From Archangiaceae bacterium (GTDB taxonomy: Bacteria; Myxococcota; Myxococcia; Myxococcales; Myxococcaceae), in contig JAHFDQ010000357.1 in the NCBI GenBank assembly GCA_023248915.1, positions 1 through 6,721 on the forward strand: a stretch of 6,721 bases of DNA. The letters run 5' to 3'. This document shows positions 1 to 4,894 of this stretch, one piece after another. Within the stretch, counting starts at the first letter, position 1; every line of letters begins with the position of its first letter. The notes beneath the pieces were generated by a model that had not been told where the DNA came from, searched no databases, and saw nothing but the letters and a program-made list of their open reading frames with translations. Made by a program: the position numbers and the translations under genes.

Positions 1-1
1 G

Positions 2-430
2 TCGGCGCGCGCAGCCTGGCACCGCGTCACCGGCGACGACGCGTTCGCAGACCTCGCCTACGAAGTCGCCGACTGGGCACTCGGGTTTCAGCAGGAGAAG
101 ACCGGAGCGTTCTTGAACGGCCACCAGCCGGACACCCCCGGCTACACCACCGGCCTGTACCTCGAGGGCATTGCCGCCGCCGCGTCGGTCGCCGTCCAGG
201 AGAAGGCCGCGGGCCGCCACCACCGGTACCTCGACGCCTGCCGGCGCGGCCTCGGGTTTCTCGACTCGCTCGTGTACCAGGAGCGCGACAGGGCAGTTCT
301 GCCCAACCTGGCCTGGGCGCTGGGGGGCGTCCGCTCTTCCCCGGTGCGCAGCGACGTCCGCATCGACTTCGTGCAGCACGCGCTCGCGGCGGTGCTGTCC
401 ATTCGTGCGGCGAAGGCAGGGGCCCGGTGA
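2..430 (+). CDS. Alpha-toroid (six-hairpin-like) protein, C-terminal part
   Basis: The frame is open from the left edge and ends at TGA 428-430, giving 142 residues; the start lies outside the window. The visible part is mostly alpha-helical. It opens with a helix of the AWHRVTGDDAFADLAYEVADW type, followed by a Gly/Pro turn (residues about 39-50, GHQPDTPGYTTGLYLEG) and then a second helix pair (about 75-92). A loop with LGGVRSS leads into VRIDFVQHALAAVL near the end. Paired helices alternating with aromatic and glycine-rich loops are typical of (alpha/alpha)6 toroid folds, as in six-hairpin glycosidases, epimerases and prenyl/terpene cyclase-like proteins. I cannot name the family or assign a substrate. 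The 4-base overlap with the radical SAM gene indicates translational coupling and a shared pathway. Reading frame is certain; function is inferred only at fold level. Confidence 0.75.
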   Translation, partial: SARAAWHRVTGDDAFADLAYEVADWALGFQQEKTGAFLNGHQPDTPGYTTGLYLEGIAAAASVAVQEKAAGRHHRYLDACRRGLGFLDSLVYQERDRAVLPNLAWALGGVRSSPVRSDVRIDFVQHALAAVLSIRAAKAGAR

Positions 431-2274
431 GCGCCCGCGCGCGCCCGAAGAAGCCCGTCGCCCTGGTCAGCATGCCGACGCTGGGCGCTCGGAGCCCCTC
501 GTTCCAGCTCGCCCTGTTGAAGCCCACGCTCGAACGGGCGGGAATCGAGCTGCAGCCGTTCTCGCTCTTCGTGTACTTCGGCCGGCACATCGGCTGGCAG
601 TTGAACGAGGTGCTGGCCAACGTGTACCCGTGCATGGCCGGCGAGTGGCTGTGGTCGAAGGCCGCGTTCGGCGACTTCGCCGACGACGAGGCCTACCTGG
701 CGTACTACGAGAGGAACTTCCGGGAAATCTGCCGGGAAGCGGGCTGCACGCTCGGCGACCTCCGGCGGGTCCGCGAGCGCGCGACCTTCGAGTTCATCAA
801 CGAGATGGTCGAGTCGGTCGACTGGTCGCGGTTCTCGCTCATCGGCTTCAGCGTCGTGTTCCAGCAGATGGTGGCGACGCTGGCGATGGCCAAGGCGCTG
901 AAGCGGAAGCACCCCCACATTCCCATCGTGCTGGGCGGGGCCACGTTCGAAGACGACATCGCGCTGCAGGTGATTCAGGCCAGCCCTGACGTCGACTTCG
1001 TCCACTGCGGCGACGGGGACGCGAGCTTTCCCGAACTGGTGAAGCGACTGCACGCGGGTAGGTCGATGACGGGGCTGCCCGGGCTGATGTGGCGCGACGG
1101 CGACCGCATCGTCTACGCCGGGCGCGCGCCGAACCTCGAGGACCTGAACCAGACCCCGACCCCCGACTTCGACGAGTACTTCTACGCCCGCTCGCACACC
1201 GGGTACGGCGCGAGCCCCGCGGCGGAGCCGCTGATACTGCCCATCGAGACGGCGCGCGGGTGCTGGTACGGCGCCAAGAATCACTGCACCTTCTGCGGGC
1301 TGAACCGGGCGGGCCTGGACTTTCGCGCCAAGAGCCCCGACCGGGTGCTGGAGATGCTGAAGGCGCTGTCGCGGCGCTACGACTTCCACCACTTCAACGC
1401 CATCGACAACATCCTCGCTCCTGAATACGTGACCGAGTTATTCGGCAAGCTGGCCGAAGCGCACACCGACCTGAAGCTGCACTACGAAATCCGCCCCAAC
1501 CTGACGCGCGCGCAGTTGAAGATGATGCGAAGGGGCGGGCTGTTCTCGGTGCAGCCGGGCGTCGAGAGCCTGTCCACCCACGTGCTCGGCCTGATGAAGA
1601 AGCACACCACCGGGGTAAAGAACCTCGAGCTGCTCAAGTGGACGACCTATTACGGCATCGACAACCTCTACAACATCCTCACCGGCTTCCCCGGTGAGAC
1701 GCGCGAGGATTACCGGCTGCAGGCGGACGTCATCAGGCAGATTCCGCACCTCCAGCCGCCGTACGCGATCGTCCAGGCCCGGCCCGACCGGGGGTCGCCG
1801 ATGTACGAAGCGCCGCACAAGCACTCCATCTCGAGGCTCGAGCCGTCCGAGTGCTACCGGTACATCTTTCCGCCCGAACGCTTCGACTTGCGCAAGGTCG
1901 CCTACTACTTCGAGCACACCGTCCTGAACATCCTCCCCGACGAGGACTACGACGAATGCTACGTGCGGGTGGCCGACTGGCAGGCCCGCTGGAAGGAAGA
2001 GCCGAAGCCGTTCTTGAGGTACCGGAAGTCCTGGGACGCCCTCACCCTCGAGGACGGTCGCGGGGCCCAGGTGGTGAAGCACGCGCTCGCCGACCGGGCC
2101 GCGAAGCTCTACGAGCTGTGCGCCGAGGCGAGGCGGAAGGAAGACCTGGTGGCTAAGCTCGGCGATGAAGCTTGGGTGAGCCAGACGCTCGCCAGCCTGG
2201 TCGAGGCAGAGCTGGTGATTCTGCTCGATGGCAAGTACCTCGCGCTCGCCCTGCCCGAGAACCCCGACCACTGA
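427..2274 (+). CDS. B12-binding-type radical SAM enzyme, RiPP maturation radical SAM protein 1-like
   Basis: A 615-residue protein starting at GTG 427, which overlaps the upstream stop as GTGA and has an AGGGG ribosome site at 418-422. Residues about 10-210 form a cobalamin-binding-like Rossmann region (FSLIGFSVVF at 136-145, VLGGATFEDD at 168-177, HCGDGDASFPEL at 193-204) without a DxHxxG motif. The radical SAM core spans about 268-470. Its cluster-binding cysteines are C279, C287 and C290 in ARGCWYGAKNHCTFCGLN. This C-x7-C-x2-C spacing, with GCW...HCTFCGLN, is characteristic of the TIGR03975-type RiPP maturation enzymes, relatives of polytheonamide C-methyltransferases. The core also has QPGVESLS at 376-383 and TGFPGET at 419-425. 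Residues about 555-612 resemble a winged helix. Known relatives methylate unactivated carbons of precursor peptides at the cytosolic stage. No precursor is visible here, so the substrate is open. Family assignment is strong; exact reaction is inferred. Confidence 0.9.
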   Translation: MSARARPKKPVALVSMPTLGARSPSFQLALLKPTLERAGIELQPFSLFVYFGRHIGWQLNEVLANVYPCMAGEWLWSKAAFGDFADDEAYLAYYERNFREICREAGCTLGDLRRVRERATFEFINEMVESVDWSRFSLIGFSVVFQQMVATLAMAKALKRKHPHIPIVLGGATFEDDIALQVIQASPDVDFVHCGDGDASFPELVKRLHAGRSMTGLPGLMWRDGDRIVYAGRAPNLEDLNQTPTPDFDEYFYARSHTGYGASPAAEPLILPIETARGCWYGAKNHCTFCGLNRAGLDFRAKSPDRVLEMLKALSRRYDFHHFNAIDNILAPEYVTELFGKLAEAHTDLKLHYEIRPNLTRAQLKMMRRGGLFSVQPGVESLSTHVLGLMKKHTTGVKNLELLKWTTYYGIDNLYNILTGFPGETREDYRLQADVIRQIPHLQPPYAIVQARPDRGSPMYEAPHKHSISRLEPSECYRYIFPPERFDLRKVAYYFEHTVLNILPDEDYDECYVRVADWQARWKEEPKPFLRYRKSWDALTLEDGRGAQVVKHALADRAAKLYELCAEARRKEDLVAKLGDEAWVSQTLASLVEAELVILLDGKYLALALPENPDH

Positions 2275-2281
2275 AGCCCCC

Positions 2282-2285
2282 GGAG
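2282..2285 (+). promoter_or_regulatory. Ribosome binding site of the acyl-CoA ligase gene
   Basis: GGAG lies six bases before ATG 2292. It fixes the start at MLDGLMMDYPLTL rather than at the in-frame open stretch that begins at 2172 inside the radical SAM gene. The Met-Asp-Tyr-Pro-Leu-Thr opening is also usual for this ligase family. Confidence 0.7.
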
Positions 2286-2291
2286 CGCCCG

Positions 2292-3647
2292 ATGCTCGAC
2301 GGCCTGATGATGGATTACCCGCTGACGCTCACGCACTTCCTCATGCGGGCGCAGGCGCTGTTCCCCCGCGCCGAGGTGGTGAGCCGGCTGCCCGACCGCT
2401 CGCTGCACCGGTGCACCTACGCCGACGTGGTTCGCCGGGCCTCGCGACTGGCAGGGGCTTTGCGCAGGCTTGGCGTCGGCCCGGGCGACCGGGTGGCGAC
2501 GCTGTGCTGGAACCACCACGCGCACCTGGAGGCCTACTTGGGCGTGCCGGCCATGGGCGCGGTGGTGCACACCCTCAACCTGCGGCTGCACCCGAGCGAA
2601 CTCGGTTACATCGCCGCGCACGCCGAGGACCAGGTCCTCATCGTGGACCAGTCGCTGTGGCCGCTCTTCGAGAAGTTTCGCCCCCAGGTGACGAGCCTCG
2701 AGCACGTGCTGGTGGTGCCCGACGGCGGCGCCACACCGTCCGGCGCGCTCGACTACGAGGCCGCGCTCGCCGCCGAACCCGCGGTGTTCGACTTCCCCCG
2801 CCTCGATGAGAACGCCGCCGCGATGCTCTGCTACACCTCGGGCACCACCGGGAAGCCGAAGGGCGTCCTCTACAGCCACCGCTCGACGGTGCTGCATGCC
2901 CTGGTGTGCGCCATGCGCGACACCCTGGGCGCCGGCCAGGACGACACCCTCTTGCCGGTGGTGCCGATGTTCCACGCCGCGGCCTGGGGCCTGCCCTACG
3001 CCGCCGCCGCCACCGGGGCCAAGCTGGTGCTGCCCGGCCCGCACCTCGACCCGACGTCACTGCTCGAGCTGATGGCCGGCGAGAAGGTGACCCTCGCCGC
3101 CGGAGTGCCCACTGTCTGGCTAGGCATTCTCGCCGCGCTCGACCAGGCGCCGGGAAGGTGGGACCTGCGCTCGGTGCGCAGCATGGTCATCGGCGGCGCG
3201 GCCGCGCCCGCGGCGATGATTGACGGCTTCAAGCGCCGCCATGGGCTGGAAGTGACCCACGCCTGGGGGATGACCGAGACCAACCCTATGGGCACCCTGG
3301 CGAAGGTGAAGCGCCACTTGGCGGGGGCGGACGACGCGGCGCTGTTGAAGGTGAAGTCCTCGCAGGGGTTTCCGGTGGCCTTCGTCGAACAGCGCCACGT
3401 CTCCGACGACGGCCGGGTGCTGCCCTGGGACGGCGAGACGATGGGAGAGCTCGAGGTGCGCGGCCCCTGGGTGGCCCGCGGCTATTACGGCGGCGAACAC
3501 CTGGCCGGCGCGTTCGCCAAGTTCTGGATTCCCGAGGCCTTCCTGGTGGTGAAGCAGATTCCCCGCACCTCGACTGGCAAGTTCCTGAAGTCGAAGCTGC
3601 GCCAGGAATACGGCGAGCTCTTGATGAAGCCGGCGCCGACGGCCTGA
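2292..3647 (+). CDS. AMP-forming fatty acyl-CoA ligase with internal in-frame deletion
   Basis: A 451-residue member of the ANL superfamily, closest in style to AlkK/FadD-type medium- or long-chain acyl-CoA ligases. These activate a fatty acid with ATP to an acyl-adenylate and pass it to CoA in the cytosol. Visible motifs are the P-loop CYTSGTTGKPKGV at 180-192, VVPMFHAAAWG in the middle, the A5 motif HAWGMTET at 323-330, GELEVRGPWVARGYYGG ending at 401, and the C-terminal lysine motif PRTSTGKF with K430. Family members usually have about 540-550 residues. Here YYGGE (398-402) is followed directly by HLAGAFAKFWIPEAF, where the family has about 95 further residues carrying the ribose-binding TGD aspartate, the A8 hinge and the KSGGEWIS segment. 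The frame is intact on both sides of the joint. The enzyme is therefore probably inactive or altered, unless the joint is an assembly error. It follows the radical SAM gene after 17 bases, so it is likely co-transcribed. Confidence 0.9.
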   Translation: MLDGLMMDYPLTLTHFLMRAQALFPRAEVVSRLPDRSLHRCTYADVVRRASRLAGALRRLGVGPGDRVATLCWNHHAHLEAYLGVPAMGAVVHTLNLRLHPSELGYIAAHAEDQVLIVDQSLWPLFEKFRPQVTSLEHVLVVPDGGATPSGALDYEAALAAEPAVFDFPRLDENAAAMLCYTSGTTGKPKGVLYSHRSTVLHALVCAMRDTLGAGQDDTLLPVVPMFHAAAWGLPYAAAATGAKLVLPGPHLDPTSLLELMAGEKVTLAAGVPTVWLGILAALDQAPGRWDLRSVRSMVIGGAAAPAAMIDGFKRRHGLEVTHAWGMTETNPMGTLAKVKRHLAGADDAALLKVKSSQGFPVAFVEQRHVSDDGRVLPWDGETMGELEVRGPWVARGYYGGEHLAGAFAKFWIPEAFLVVKQIPRTSTGKFLKSKLRQEYGELLMKPAPTA

Positions 3648-3651
3648 CGGG

Positions 3652-3668
3652 CGAGCGGCCCGCGCTCG
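3652..3668 (+). terminator. Possible hairpin after the ligase gene
   Basis: A perfect 6-bp stem, CGAGCG at 3652-3657 and CGCTCG at 3663-3668, with a 5-base loop, begins four bases after the stop codon. No T-run follows, so it is not a classic intrinsic terminator. It may end or stabilise the upstream transcript, or be chance in GC-rich DNA. Confidence 0.25.
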
Positions 3669-3740
3669 ACGCCGGCCCTACGTGAAGATTTCCAACGGGT
3701 TCCTCCCTGGCTTCTGTGCCCACAGCAAAGCAGGTCAGCG

Positions 3741-3959
3741 ATGAAGATCGACGAGCAGGGGTGGCTGGTCTCCCGTCCTTCAACGAGACGACGGCGTGCC
3801 AGCATCAAGACCGAGGCGGCGAAGATCCTGGCCGGGCAGAGGAAGGCCGGGCGCATCGCCGCGGTGTACGAACGGTTCCTCGGGGGCAGAGGGAGTCCCG
3901 TGAAAAGGCCGGAGCTCAGCACGGGCCGACCCACAGATTGGCCACGCGTCTTGAGGTAG
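3741..3959 (+). CDS. Small basic open frame, probably a gene remnant
   Basis: An ATG-started frame of 72 codons with only a weak upstream site (AGGTCAG). The first ten codons (MKIDEQGWLV) and residues about 21-49 (SIKTEAAKILAGQRKAGRIA and following) use G/C at third positions like the real genes around them. The joining stretch (SRPSTRRRR) uses CGT, CCT, TCA, AGA and CGA codons, and codon quality drops again after residue 49. In the joining stretch a different frame (LPSFNETTA, about 3770-3796) has the better codon pattern. This mosaic suggests one or more decayed, frameshifted genes. The opening MKIDEQGWL recalls the N-terminus of AmpD-like amidases, but this is too short to rely on. No family is assigned. 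It could also be a genuine small basic protein. Confidence 0.3.
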   Translation: MKIDEQGWLVSRPSTRRRRASIKTEAAKILAGQRKAGRIAAVYERFLGGRGSPVKRPELSTGRPTDWPRVLR

Positions 3960-3980
3960 ACTGCGCCCGATGTCGACGCC

Positions 3981-3985
3981 GGAGG
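3981..3985 (+). promoter_or_regulatory. Ribosome binding site supporting a TTG start at 3990
   Basis: GGAGG, a full Shine-Dalgarno core, sits four bases before TTG 3990. It favours that TTG over the ATG at 4005, which has no comparable site and would remove the Lys and Arg of the signal peptide's charged start. Confidence 0.7.
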
Positions 3986-3989
3986 AATC

Positions 3990-4892
3990 TTGAAGAGCGC
4001 CCGCATGGTTGGCCTCCTGCTCCTCGCCGGAACGGCCTCCTGGGCGGCGAACGGCTTGCCGCGTTTCGCGGTGCACCCGCTCGAGGTCGGCGACCTGAGC
4101 CCGAAGGACCAGGAAACGCTCGCCGCGCTGTGGGAGGTGCTGATCGCCAGCGTCCCGGACATCGAGATGGCGTCGGGTCCGCGGGTGAGCGAGGCGCTCG
4201 CCAACGCCGCGGGCAAGGACTGCCAGACGCGCGATAGCTGCCTTGCGTTTCTGGCCCAGTCCACCGACTCGGTGTACGGAGTGTTCGGGGCGCTGACGGT
4301 TTCACCGAAAGGCGACGAGCTCGTGGCGACGGCGCGGGTCGTGCGCCTGGACGGAGCGTTGGTCCGGCAGATTCCAGCACTTCGCCTCGAGCGAACCGGA
4401 GGGTCGAGCTTGGTGGAGAGCGGGCGCATTGCGTTGAAGCGCCTGGTGGACGAGCTCCAGCTCGGTGCGCTGCCGGCGTCGATCCCGGTGGTGGCGAGCG
4501 GCGCCGGGCAGGAGAGCGGCAGCGCCAAGGTGCCAGGCCCCGAGGTGAGGATGCCCGCGCCGATGCGGGTTGCCCCTATTGCGGTGGGAGGGGCCGGTGT
4601 CGCGGCCATGGCGGTGGGGCTGGGCTTCGGCGTGGCGGCCCTGGCGGACAGGGGCAGTCTGCAAACGGACGGGACGAACCGCTACGTGACGGGCGAGCAG
4701 GCGGTGCGCGCGGCCGGCGTCGACCGGAACGCTTCGGTGGCGTTGGTGCTCGTGGCGGCCGGAGGAGCGGCGGTCGTCACCGGCCTCGGGCTGCTCGTCC
4801 TCCCGCCGGGCCCGAATCCCCCGTCGGCCCCACGGGTGGCAGTCGCACCGACAAGGGGTGGTGCGGCACTCACCCTGTCGAGTGAGTTTTGA
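3990..4892 (+). CDS. Exported TolB/LpoB-like envelope protein with two membrane segments
   Basis: A 300-residue protein started at TTG. Residues 1-20 form a signal peptide with Lys2 and Arg5, a Leu-rich core and likely cleavage near SWAA. Residues about 24-155 resemble the small alpha/beta domain of TolB-N, LpoB and CsgG-like proteins common in myxobacterial envelope proteins. It opens with a strand (RFAVHPLEV), has a helix plus a strand pair, then C78 and C84 around CQTRDSCLAFLAQ, followed by VYGVFGALTVS and a strand pair. The cysteines may form a disulfide. A Pro/Ala/Gly-rich linker (about 160-193) leads to two hydrophobic segments at about 194-219 and 248-271. Between them is a polar loop containing NRYVTGEQAVRAAGVDRNAS. 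The tail APRVAVAPTRGG...LTLSSEF ends in Phe. The next gene begins two bases after the stop, so both are probably translated together and act at the cell envelope. The precise role is unknown; the fold call is by resemblance. Confidence 0.8.
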   Translation: MKSARMVGLLLLAGTASWAANGLPRFAVHPLEVGDLSPKDQETLAALWEVLIASVPDIEMASGPRVSEALANAAGKDCQTRDSCLAFLAQSTDSVYGVFGALTVSPKGDELVATARVVRLDGALVRQIPALRLERTGGSSLVESGRIALKRLVDELQLGALPASIPVVASGAGQESGSAKVPGPEVRMPAPMRVAPIAVGGAGVAAMAVGLGFGVAALADRGSLQTDGTNRYVTGEQAVRAAGVDRNASVALVLVAAGGAAVVTGLGLLVLPPGPNPPSAPRVAVAPTRGGAALTLSSEF

Positions 4893-4894
4893 CC

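Larger units (their letters stand above)
3648..3989 (+). other. Intergenic region between the two gene blocks
   Basis: About 340 bases separate the ligase stop from the next supported start. The stretch holds the possible hairpin at 3652-3668, the patchy small frame at 3741-3959 and the ribosome site at 3981-3985. A promoter for the downstream pair should lie here. TAGACT at 3957-3962 could be a -10 element, but no -35 at proper spacing is convincing. No RNA gene or insertion sequence is seen. Confidence 0.6.

Noticed and set aside
142..1392. Minus-strand open frame of 416 codons
   Set aside because: It lies opposite the convincing radical SAM gene, with low-complexity Arg/Val/Gln-rich translation. 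It is a shadow of the + strand codons.
1438..2271. Minus-strand open frame of 277 codons
   Set aside because: It is antisense to the second half of the radical SAM gene and has no recognisable motif.
2172..2291. Upstream extension of the ligase frame
   Set aside because: The open frame begins inside the radical SAM gene, but the 40 extra residues are Arg/Pro-rich noise. ATG 2292 has its own GGAG and the usual family N-terminus.
3938..3962. Promoter with TTGGCC and TAGACT
   Set aside because: The -10-like TAGACT is plausible, but the spacer to TTGGCC is only 13 bases and no better -35 lies at 16-18 bases. Not strong enough to annotate.
3716..4237. Plus-strand open frame of 173 codons
   Set aside because: It overlaps the signal peptide and first domain of the gene at 3990 in another frame, with Arg-rich translation and poor codon usage. 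Only its short LPSFNETTA part was considered, as a remnant.
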